A stretch of DNA of 64,000 nucleotides from Diadema setosum (taxonomy: Eukaryota > Echinodermata > Echinoidea > Diadematoida > Diadematidae). The stretch spans positions 3,302,453 to 3,366,452 of the forward strand of contig NC_092705.1 of NCBI RefSeq assembly GCF_964275005.1, given 5' to 3'. The position numbers were made by a program, and so were the translations under genes. Positions 24,201 to 34,700 of the stretch are shown here, piece by piece. The notes beneath the pieces were generated by a model that did no database searches, was not told where the DNA came from, and saw only the letters and a list, made by a program, of their open reading frames with translations. Position 1 is the first letter of the stretch; each line of letters begins with the position of its first letter.

Positions 24201-24560
24201 TACACCTACACTCACGGCCTTTATTACAAAATACGGATATTAGCAACGCAACAGTTGTTCTAACGTGAATGGTTTTAAAAGTAGGTCCGGCAATGCAGCA
24301 AATACACTACATCACATCAATGAAAAGTCATCGAAATGATAGAAGAAGATTTACCTTAAGATCTACATGATAAAGAGGGTGCTTATTGAATTGCGACCCG
24401 GTGCCGTGTGCCCCCAAAATGCCCTTTATCCTCTTGGCAATATAGAAAACATATATTATCTTATAACGCGAATATATATGTTTCAAACGTACATGCTGTC
24501 GTGCTTTATAGCAAGGGCACGTTTGTTTCCAAGAAATGCAATGTAATCAATACAGATTGT
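21290..24560. repeat. Satellite-like array, about 445-bp dimeric units
   Basis: Markers CAATATAGAAAACAT at about 22785, 23236, 23679 and 24437 are 451, 443 and 758 bases apart; the last interval is lengthened by a 312-base insertion. Each unit has two related halves of about 220 bp: one with GAGACATTGCTCTACAATA and CCCTTGGGAAGTGTCCAAA, the other with TTTACAAGATCTATACAGTG and CCCTGTGGGATGTGCC. Earlier units (21290-22780) are more diverged. No half-unit codes for a recognisable protein. Confidence 0.85.
23865..24176 (+). mobile_element. 5'-truncated LINE tail with target duplication
   Basis: Sequence foreign to the surrounding array ends CTGATCGAGGGCATTTTATC, then CCGTGATTAAATAAAATAAAA and (CAAA)n. 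It is bounded by AATCT at 23860-23864 and 24177-24181. Removing it restores the array's GGTAATCTTTGGG...TGTCC order, so this is an insertion with a 5-bp duplication. The tail style is that of CR1/RTE-group LINEs; no RT remains. Confidence 0.8.
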
Positions 24561-24564
24561 CACA

Positions 24565-25990
24565 TAGTTCTTTACCTCAAGTGTGACATCCATATTAATA
24601 TATTTTGATAAATAGAATACACAAGCAAAATGACACTTGACAGATATGTTGAAATTGCACTCTCATTCCATTGCCTAAACCTGTTTCCGAACTCTTTCTC
24701 GTTGCCATGGAAACAATTTTGGTGACCATGGTTAGCCTTACAATGAGTTGAATCATCTAGTGACTGGATACTTTTACTGGGCACCTACTCATCTGAAAGT
24801 TATTAAGCTTAATTTATAACTATTTGCGTAGAAAGAATTACATCCTATCATTTAGGGTTTTTTTTTTTTCATGAAAGCGTTACCATGGCAATGACTATAT
24901 TTCCCCCATATTAACACATGATTAAGACGGAAGTTGGTTTGGCACTTCGCTGAAACCAACAAGACACATAAAAGAACAAATATTTAGACATTCTTGTTAT
25001 ATTTTAACAAATCAAATGAAAATTATGAAAATTATTATGAAAATTTTTGTTTATTTCTACTACGTCAGTGTAAGGTTACTATAGAAACGCTATTGGTATG
25101 CGTACAACTCACCAGCTCAACTGAAAATGAGCATACTTGATGGCTGATGACCTGAGGTACATGAGAAATAGCATTACTGTAGCTAGAATCACTTCCTTTC
25201 CGAAATATTCCATTTTTATTATTAGAAATGTCGAAGTGACAATTACTCTAGCAAAATTGCAGTTCTTAAGAAGCCATTTTGATGACGTCATTTGAGCATG
25301 TTCCGATTAGATTTTTTCGGGTAAATTTCATGTGGGATATTGTCAGGATGTATACTTTTTAAAAAAGTTACAATTTGCTTGTTATACGATAGTTGCCAGT
25401 TGAGCCTTTTTTTAAGCCACTTTTTGGCCATCGTCTGCAGGCCTAAAAGAGGTTCAATGAAATCCTTCAGTGTACAGGGTTTGTTTATTTTACCCGCTCA
25501 ACGCTAGCGGGCGGCAGCCATTTCCGTTTCACCATCCCACGAAACCAGCGGGTACGGGTCAAAGTCACTGGGGAAAATCTCTTTGGTACGGGTACGCATA
25601 AAATCGTGCACAATCTTTGGTATTTGGAACTTGACGATCACGATCGGACGAGCGATTCGTTCGGCGACTACAACGACTGCTGACCGCCACTTTCTTTTGT
25701 TGCAAGCTGCCTTTCTCTGTACCTGTTTCGATAATTCCCTGCTTTGTCTACTACTACCGTCTCCGTCATGTTTGAGTGCTGTCTGACCACCATAGCTGTC
25801 GTCGTCAGTGAGTAACGGCCAACAGTTGACTTGAAGTTTTTAGGATTACCGTGATGGTTATGAACCGATGTATTCGTGTGACGTGTGCGTGTGTGTGTGT
25901 ACCGTACCAATGGTACGGCTGTGCGAGGAGCGGGACCTCGAAATTACTGTTGCCACTTTCGTGCCCGGATCGAGTCCACTAGTAGTGCAC
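24565..25990. other. No gene recognised
   Basis: Mostly AT-rich to 25450, then a more CpG-bearing patch (25490-25990) with CGCTAGCGGG and CGGGTACGGGTC that resembles a promoter or 5' exon in composition. No domain is readable in any frame. Confidence 0.35.
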
Positions 25991-26031
25991 TAGTGCACTA
26001 CTGTGTTCTGGGGCCTGCTGGGGAGAGTCGA

Positions 26032-26198
26032 CAGTGGCGGATCCAGAGGGGGGCGCAAGCGGCGCACGCCCCCCCCCCCTTTATTTTCCGTTAAAAACAA
26101 AAGAAATAAAAAGAAAACAAAATGAAATGAAACCCGGAAGTGGCACCGGAAATACTAGTTGCGCCCCCCCATTTACAGAATTCCTGGATCCGCCCCTG
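26032..26198. mobile_element. hAT-like MITE, CAGTGGCGGATCCAG ends
   Basis: It begins CAGTGGCGGATCCAGAGGGG and ends CCTGGATCCGCCCCTG, imperfect terminal inverted repeats, with G/C-rich subterminal runs (GCGGCGCACGCCCCCC and GCGCCCCCCC). The flanks GTCGA (26027-26031) and GCCGA (26199-26203) match at four of five bases, suggesting a 5-bp target duplication. No transposase. Confidence 0.75.
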
Positions 26199-26252
26199 GC
26201 CGAGTCCCAACTCCCAAACCCAATCCAGCATTCCATGGTTTATTGGCATTAT

Positions 26253-26285
26253 CGTGAAATTTGTCACCAGTGACAAATTTCCACG
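26253..26285. repeat. 33-bp palindrome, GTCACCAGTGAC core
   Basis: CGTGAAATTTGTCACCAGTG followed by ACAAATTTCCACG forms a near-perfect palindrome. The arms equal the inner part of the inverted repeats at 26590-26800 but lack their 32-bp core. A more degenerate relative lies at about 27007-27041. Confidence 0.7.
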
Positions 26286-26589
26286 GCAGGACAATTTCGC
26301 CTTTGACAGCTCGCGTATTCTGCGAGAGAGTGACTCGCACAATCGTAGTTGATCGCTGGAGGTCGCAGCGATCCACGACTGTTTCCCTGGTTCTTTTCGC
26401 TGTTTTGTCACATATCACTTCCGAACTAAATAAATCGTAATTAACCTGTTTATTTTCCATCAACCCCACTTTTCCCTTCTCTTCAAGACCACGTACTCTA
26501 CCACTTTTAGAATGTTATCTTATCCAACATGAAAAAAATATAGATCACAACCCACGACTTATTTAGTGTAAATTTAAGGAGACTTGGTA

Positions 26590-26691
26590 AACTCTCTATA
26601 TACTGATCGTGGAATTTGTCACCAGCCCGTGTTAACTGCAGCCAAAATCCCATAGGTGGTGACAAATTCCACAATCAGTATATAGAGAGTT
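26590..26691. mobile_element. Mini-element 1: 35-bp inverted repeats around a 32-bp core
   Basis: The left arm is 26590-26624 and the right arm 26657-26691, pairing at 34 of 35 bases (ACTGATCGTGGAATTTGTCA in the arm). The core at 26625-26656 begins GCCCGTGTTAACTGCAGCC. The whole is about 102 bp and non-coding. Confidence 0.8.
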
Positions 26692-26706
26692 TGCCGAGAG
26701 TTTCCT

Positions 26707-26800
26707 ATATATACTGATCGTGGAATTTGTCACCACCTATGGGATTTTGGCTGCAGTTAACACGGGCTGGTGACAAATTCCACGATCAGTAATAGAGTTT
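26707..26800. mobile_element. Mini-element 2: same arms, core in opposite orientation
   Basis: The left arm ends at 26735 and the right arm starts at 26768. The core at 26736-26767 is the exact reverse complement of the core at 26625-26656 over all 32 bases, while the arm sequences again pair. The outermost arm bases have decayed slightly (AATAGAGTTTCC). Confidence 0.8.
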
Positions 26801-27426
26801 CCTGTGAGAATTATTATTTATACATAGTATTACTAGTTAAAGTGTCTGAGCATTCATTGTCCCGCCAGGAGATAGTGTATCAATAGGTAAATGCGTGGTG
26901 GAAATCTGTCACCGCTTGCCTCTTGTGTGAGGAGAGCATCGCACGCACCGAACAAAAGCTTTCATTCAAAATCACGGAAGCGTGCAAGCGGTTTGATATT
27001 CGGGTACGTGTTAGAAGATGTCACCAGTGACAGAAAACACGATATGGCCGGTTTATTAACGTAATAGAGCTACTCGAGGCAACGCATAGCATGCATGGGC
27101 CCATGGGACAAATACATTCATAAGAATTGGTACAGCACCTAGCTCAGGCAAACCAGTCGATATCAATTGTAACGTTAGTGATATGCATGTTTGACGTGGT
27201 TATGTTTCAGTGGTCATTTATCTTGTCAGTGCAAATGAGCGATTTCATTCCTAAAGCCTTTAGTTGGCTTTACTGCCTGCCCTCAGTAACAAGACATATG
27301 GAATATTCATCAAATCATGTCCATTGATTGCCAGTATTAAAGTAGATAGTAGGTGAATGAAACCTGTGGCCAAGATCAACAGAGCCTCGAGATTAACACT
27401 GTTTTTAGTTCCATGTCACTTTATTA

Positions 27427-27700
27427 CAGGGGCAGATCTAGCTTTTTATAAAGGAGGGGGTTGGGGGCGGTATGCGAGGGAGCGTAGCGACCGAGCCCGA
27501 GCGAGCGGAGCGAGCGAGGGGGGGAGGGTGTGCCCCCTCCCACAGTAGGGAGAATTTTTGAAAATCTGTGTGTGAAAATGGCGTTTTCTTGCATCTAAAA
27601 CACCACTATTTTTGGTATAGAGGTCATTGCCATAAATAAAAAAAAAAAAAAATTACAAGTTAAAAAAAAAAGAAAGATAAGATAAAAAAAAAATGGTCCC

Positions 27701-27735
<35 letters not shown>

Positions 27736-27788
27736 GGGGGGGGGGGGGGGTTGCAACCCCCCCAACCCCCCCTCTAGATCCGCTTCTG
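27427..27788. mobile_element. hAT-like MITE, CAGGGGCAGATCTAG ends
   Basis: It starts CAGGGGCAGATCTAGC and ends CTCTAGATCCGCTTCTG, imperfect inverted repeats related to those of the 26032-26198 element. A GAGCGAGCGGAGCGAGCGAG block and GTGTGCCCCCTCCC lie inside, then A, T, G and C homopolymer runs (27637-27773). TATTA flanks both sides (27422-27426 and 27789-27793), a likely 5-bp duplication. Confidence 0.75.
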
Positions 27789-27829
27789 TATTATCAGTCT
27801 GTTCGTCTGATTTGTACACGATAACGTGT

Positions 27830-28390
27830 CTAGGGAATGGAAGAACAGATTTTCACAAAACTTGCAGGATGTGTTCATGAGGAAAAGAAAAAAATTAAAT
27901 GTTAGGGGTCATGAGGTCAAAGGTCAAAGTTGATAGGGGTCATAGCTAGTTTAATCTCCCAATAACTCGAGAACGGATGATCAGATTTTCACCAGATATG
28001 CAGGGTGTGTTTATAATGAAATAAAAAAGAGATAGTTCTGTTTGAGGGTTATGAGGTGACTGAGGTCAAAGGTCATGGGGTCATAAAGAACATAAGATAA
28101 GCTTATCATTTTTCCGAACATGCAGGGTGTGTTCATATTAAATGAAGTAAGAGAGGAACAATTAAATTTTGGGTCATGAGGTGAAAGGTCAAGAAACATA
28201 AAGAAACGTAAAGAATATGAAATAATCTTGGTCTCCCAGTTTACCAGCAATGGATGATCAAATTTTCACCAAATGTATTGTGTAGATGTCCCTGTACCTC
28301 TTTGTGTTGAAGAATCTGCCTATGAAATAGCGGCTGCTGGCAGTGCTGGATGGAGGTCTGCTCTCTCAAAGTACACCACCAGATCTTTAC
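27830..28390 (+). mobile_element. Helitron-like non-autonomous stretch, decayed
   Basis: Repeated phrases (CAGATTTTCACCA, TGCAGGGTGTGTT, GTCATGAGGTCAAAGGTCA) in about 140-bp periods lead to CTGGATGGAGGTCTGCTCTC. This resembles the Helitron-type 3' end at 35615-35815 (GGAGGTCTGCGCTCTC). Two perfect AGGTCA-A-AGGTCA motifs lie at 27914-27926 and 28063-28075, with a variant at 28179-28191. Assignment rests on remembered 3'-end style, so it is moderate. Confidence 0.5.
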
Positions 28391-28767
28391 TTTGGGGATC
28401 TGAAAATCTTCTAAATGGCCAGGGCCCCATTGCATTAAACCAAGGTAACTTTACAATTAATGCATAATCACAGTAACTCTACAATTAATGGTAACTGCAC
28501 CAAGCAACACTATTCCATATCCAAATGAAGCCAAAAAACTACCAATGGTTACCATTAGTTGCAAAGCTACAATTAAATACAGTACGTACAGTTACCATGA
28601 TTTTGTGCAATGGGGCACAAAGAAATGTTACCTTGATAGTTAGACAGATAGGGGTATTTTTATGTTGTCTGCCAAGATGTGTTATTCATTGTTATAAATG
28701 GATAGGACTAATATCGGGTCTCGGCCACTGGGTTCTACTTCATGTAGGTCTTGTGGTCGTGGGATTG

Positions 28768-31700
28768 ATGCTGAGGCGATGGCTCCAAGGAGGGCGCTGT
28801 TACAGCAAGGCACGACTCGACGGCAAGACGGTCATAATCACAGGCTGCAACACGGGAATCGGGAAGGAGAGTGCGAAGGACCTTGCACAGAGAGGTCAGC
28901 AGTGAGCCCTACTTTCAGATTAAAGGACAAGTTCACTTTCACAGACGTGTGGATTGAGTGAATGCAGCAATAGTAATAGAACGCATTAAATGAGAGTTTG
29001 AGGAAAATTGTACAATCTGTTCAACAGTTGTGAATTTTTTAAGCACTTGCTCAGTCACTGCTGGATGAGAAGACTACTACAGCTTGTGATGTCTCACGTT
29101 CAGAAAATTCAACATATTTTCACTTTTCTTGCATAATAGAAGAACGCTTGACTTTCAGAAGGCAGGAGAAATGATATCACCCTTAACATATGTCAGTGAC
29201 ATGTTGAGAAAATTTGCACTTTTTTCAAAAAATAGAATTTTGTGAAATTCTCTTTACATTTTCCATATAATCATTCTACGCATGTGACATCATACACCGT
29301 ATTGATCTTCTCATGCAGCAGTGACTGCACAGACATTTTAAACATTCGTCACTGTTGAACGGATTGTCCGATTTTCCCCAAACTTTCACTGATCTGTTCT
29401 CCTAATATTGCTGCATTCATTCCATCCACACATGAAGGTGAACTTGTCCTTTAAAGACCAGGTAGCATGAGGATTCATGGCTGGCTCGATTCATTTGCTG
29501 CCCACCAGGGTACGTTTGAAAATCACAAATCACTGGTCAGCAAATATGTGCATCAAAGTATATACGCTCATCTGTAACAGTTCACTCCAGTGGAGATTGT
29601 TTTTGGCTGTGTGTGTATTTAAATAGGAATCACTGATAAGCTGTACTTGGTTCGTTACGGGTATCTAATCTTAGCTCTATAGGAGCTGGACTAGCCTTCC
29701 TGCCCCATGGATCCTCTTTCTACAGGGTCTTTAATATCTGGCATTCATATTATCTGAATGTTTTCTCAGGATTAATTAATCTACATTTTATTTTGTAGAC
29801 TTTAGTGACTGAGCTGTGTAATTGTCTTAGGGGCTGGAGTCTTGTTTTATAGCTATTCTTATAGGCCAGTATTTGTAGAAATGTTCTTGAATAACTTTGT
29901 TGTAGGTGCCACTTGTAGTATACTCAAATTTTTCTGTGTACGCTGTTCATGTATGCAGGCCCTGTGTTATAGGCATGCCATTGATTGTGACTTTATTCTG
30001 TACTAGAATGTGCTGTTAGTCCTTTTGGTTACTGAGCTGAACATCAGTTGTAATTCTTTGTGATTGTATAACCATACAGACAAGTTCAGACCAGTAACAT
30101 ATCAAAGGATATTTTCTTGAAAGATTGTGAAGATTGGAATCCAGGAATTTTGCTTGGTAGATATGATTAAGTACACAGATGGATTTTGTTTTAATCTTTG
30201 TCACTAGTCAATACGTTAGATTGGTGTAGTAGTCTCTAGAAAGCCACAATTAGATCAAAATGTTGTATTTTAATTGTTTTACCATGACAATGCAAAGATT
30301 ACAAGTTTGTTTTCTTCCTCGCCGCCCCTCCCCATATTTGCACCAGGTGCCCGAGTTATCATGGCTTGCCGTGACCTCAAGAAGGCAGAAGAAGCCCAGC
30401 TGTGGGTCATCAAAGAATCGGGGAACAAGGACGTGGTGGTCAAGAAGCTGGACCTGGCCTCCATGAAATCAATCCGGGAATTTGCTGAACAGATCTTGCG
30501 GGAGGAGAAGAACGTTGAGATCCTCCTCAATAACGCTGGTATGCACGATGGAATGACGGCATTTCCCCTGTTCTTCTCCTTCAATGAGTTCTTATGGTCG
30601 TTGTCTTCCTCTTTGATCCTAGATTTTCTGTAAGATCTCCATATTCGACCACTAAAGTAAACTTTGTCAATGATATTGCTCAGATATAATATAGCCCTAT
30701 CCTCTCCCCCCCCCCCCCCCTCAATAGGATGGCTTAAGGGTCTTTAGGGTGGGGGTGAAGTCCTTAAATGAATTGATCACATGTTGTTGTTAGCATTTAA
30801 ACCTTTCGGTCCCAGCAAGTTGAGATACTGTGTCAAATGCCATGGGATTTTTCTTTGCCAGTCAGCACTCGAAGCACTTCAAAAAGATTTAGTGAAATTC
30901 AACACTGTGTGCAAGTTAACTTTATTAAAGGACAAGTTCACCTTCATATACATGTGGACTGAGTGAATGTAACAATATTAGTAGAACACATAAGTGAAAA
31001 TTTGGGGAAAATTGGACGATCCGTTCAAGAGGTATGAATTTTTAAAGTATCTGCGCAGTTACTGCTGGATGAGAAGACTACAACAGTGTATGCTGTCACA
31101 TGCATACAATGATATAAGGAAAATAAAAAGAGAATTTCACAAAACTTTACTTTTTGAATAAAGTGCACATTTCTTCGGCTTATTACTGACGTACGTTAAG
31201 GGTAATATTATTCCCCCTGCTTTCTGAAAGAGAAGACGAGTATTCTTTTGTTATGTGAGAAAAGTGAAAATATGTTGATTTTTCTTTATTCTTTCTTTAT
31301 ATCGTACACATGTGACATCACAAGCTATAGTAGTCTTCTCATCCAGCCGTGACTGAGCAGAAACTTCAAGAATTCATAACTTTTGAACGGATTGTCCGAT
31401 TTTCCTCAAACTCTCACTGATGTGTTATACTAATATTGCTGCATTCACTCAACCCACATGTCTATGAAGGTGAACTTGTCCTTTAAGTAGAACAAAATCA
31501 CCTCTGTTGTTGTTGTAAACGATGCTGGTTGGCATTTCTGTTCTTAAGACCCCCATAAGTGTTCAGTACTAGAAAGCACAGAAATGAGGTTGTTGCATAA
31601 TGCTTTTCAGGGAATAATTTTCCTTCTCGAAATTGAATAACAGTTTTTGTCGATGGACATACATTTTCAACAAAATGGTATACAAGTCTGTGTAATGAAA

Positions 31701-34700
31701 CTGCTATGCAAATTACATTTTGTATAGCAGTCATACCAAAATGCATAGCAAATTGATATGCGATACCAGGAAAATTATTCCCTGCTTTTATTACGATTTC
31801 ATGATATGCATTCACCATTATTTTGTATACGATCCCGTCCGATCTATTCTTCCAATCTGCTGTTCGGTGTCATGTCTACCCTGACCTCAGGCATCATGAT
31901 GTGCCCACAGTGGCAGACGGAGGATGGATTCGAGATGCAGTTTGGGGTCAACCACCTGGGCCACTTCCTGCTGACCCTTCTCCTCCTGGACCTCCTCAAG
32001 GCCTCCGCCCCGTCCCGCATCATCAACGTGTCCTCCCTCGGCCACCAGTTCGGCAGGATGGACTTCGATGACATGATGATGACAAAGAACTACGAGGCGA
32101 TGGCCGCCTACGGCCGGAGTAAGCTTGCCAACATCCTCTTCACGAGGGAGCTGGCAAGACGTCTTGATGGTAGGTCACTGGGTCTTAGCACGTAAAATTC
32201 TCAGCTTTCGTAACTCTCTGACTGGGCTTGGGATGAATTCAGAGATATTCAGATATTTCCCCCCCCCCCCTCCCCACAACTCATATCAAACAAAAGATGC
32301 AATGCAAGTCAAATATTAAGATAACTGAAGCTGTGTGCTCCCACATGTTATATACATTATTGGTATTGGAATCTTTGAATAAAAATGTTAAGACTAAACT
32401 GACTTGAAACACTAATGTAATGTTCATTTGTTGATCGTTAGTTTCTATATCTGTGGGGGGGGGGGATATGATCCTTTTGTGTGTAAGCAATATTTTTACA
32501 AAATGTTTTGCTTTTTTTTTAAACTCTATTTTTTAATCTAAATGACATGAATCTAAATCGTTTCATAGTTGTTATCTGGCAGATATTTTCACAGATTTCA
32601 CACTACTCTGGCTAGAGTGTATTCTAAAAATTCCCAATGGAATCCCATTTTCTTTGCTTATTTTTCCACTATTCTAAAACTTGTGACAATATCTTCACGA
32701 TATTCGATGCACATTTTGAAGGGGCTGAATCGTATACCTGAAGTGTTGTAGCTCCACTACAGGATACTATGCACACAGATGCTATGTGCACAGTAAAATC
32801 ATGTAGTGTATGGCTGTCTTAAATTGGTTCTGAGTCTGGCAGTAGTTGGCTAACAGCTACTTTGTAACTGATGTTACTGGCAAAATCTGATGGACAATTT
32901 ACAAGATTTTTGCAAGTCTGTTCACTCTTCAAAATTAAGTGTTGAATAAATTTATGTTTGAATTTCAGGGCAATCAGACAGTACATAGACTTTTATGCTG
33001 GAGTTTATGTCTAATCTATTTCTGTCTTTTTAAGTGAATTGGATGAACATGTGTGAGTAAGCAATTGTGTGGTGTGAATTCTAAAAATTTGCAAATATTT
33101 TTTTTAGAGGGACTCATTACAAAATATCCCATGAAGATAAAGACATTTACTGTAGTTGATTCAGAAATGTCAGTGTATTTTTATGTTGTATCCCTTAAAT
33201 ATTGTATGTATGGACTCTGCTTTCCCGGTGTTTCCCAATGCAATTAAAGGGACTGGGGTCACATCGTATGCCGTTCATCCCGGCGGAGTGGACACGGATC
33301 TGGCCCGCCACCTCGGCACCTACACAATATTCTTTAAGCCCTTGCATCCCATCGTACGGCTGTTTTCCAAGACCTCGGAGCAAGGGGCCCAGACCAGCAT
33401 CTACTGCTGTGTGGATGAGAAGACTGCCGGGGAAACCGGCCTCTACTACAGGTGAGAGCCCACATTTGGGGCATTGGGTTTGAATGAAGGCTCTCTTTTA
33501 AAGGATACTGTACCATAGTGCCATGCCTGTTCCAGAGGGGTGTTAGAACACTCTCAAAGTATGCCACACTTTGCTGTACCCACACCAGAGGAGATCTCAA
33601 ACGCTTGTAAAGTATACCATACTGTCTTTGTTTTGTTGCAACATGAAACTTCACAACTCCGTAACTTCCCTATTGTCTGCCAAATTTTTATGAAGTTTCT
33701 ACAGTTTTGTCCTCCAATATATTTCTGGTCTGAAATTGGTGTTAAATTTTGATCTCAATACGAAACATTTACCTCCGAAATTAACAGCTGTCACCAATTT
33801 CAGATGAATGTTTAATACAGATGAGCTTCTACTCATAGGCTTTGACGAATATTTCTATTCGTTAAAGCCTACTCAAACTTGATGTGGTATAGCACTTTGA
33901 GATGGCAAGTCTACAGTCTGACAAATGAGAGAAAAGTTCTGTAGGCAAAGGAGCAAGCAAGGCTTGTAGCCAACACATGAAAGTAGCTGTTTTCATTATG
34001 CTTGTGATATATCCTGTTCTGGACAACGATATTGACAAAAAATGATAGTCTTGTTGACTTGAGATTGTCTTCCTCTGTTTTATGGAATTAGATATGATAC
34101 AAATACTACAAAAAAGTTTGTTTTTACACCAGAATATGATTACAGTCAAACCTGTCTATAGTGGCCGCCCAAGGGAGACGGAAAAAGTGGCCGTTATATA
34201 CAGGTGGCCGCTATAGACAGGTAATCCAACCTTGTGGGCATTGCTTACATGTACATGTATCATCGTTGTATCCTTTTTATGTACATGTGTGTGTGTACGT
34301 ATGCACACACCGTGTGTTTCATGCATTAACCATGCCGGTGTATATGAAATTGTTAGTATGTGTACTGTCGTGAAGAAAGATTAACACTAGTGCATTATTA
34401 TGACTGAATGAGGAATGAATGCAGCGGTGGTGATCATTGAACATTGCCCGCACGGCTACAAAGCAGAAAAACACGAATTATCGCCTCGGCTACGGCTCCA
34501 TTGGGTTTTTGCCCGCTATAGACAGGTTAAAATCTACCGCGGGAAACAAAATTCGTGGCCGCTGGCCGTGTTAGACAGGTTGCCGCTATACAAAGGGTCT
34601 TTAACAGGGCTTTTCTCTCGGGGGATTTTTCAGTGGCCGCTATAGACAGGTGGTCGCTATGGACAGGTGGTCGCTATGGACAGGTGGCCGCTAAGGCAGG

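Noticed and set aside
28525-28767. Extension of the RDH coding sequence back to the ATG at 28525
   Set aside because: The frame is open, but most of the added peptide does not resemble the family; only the last 20 or so residues look like the membrane segment, so the start was left conservative.
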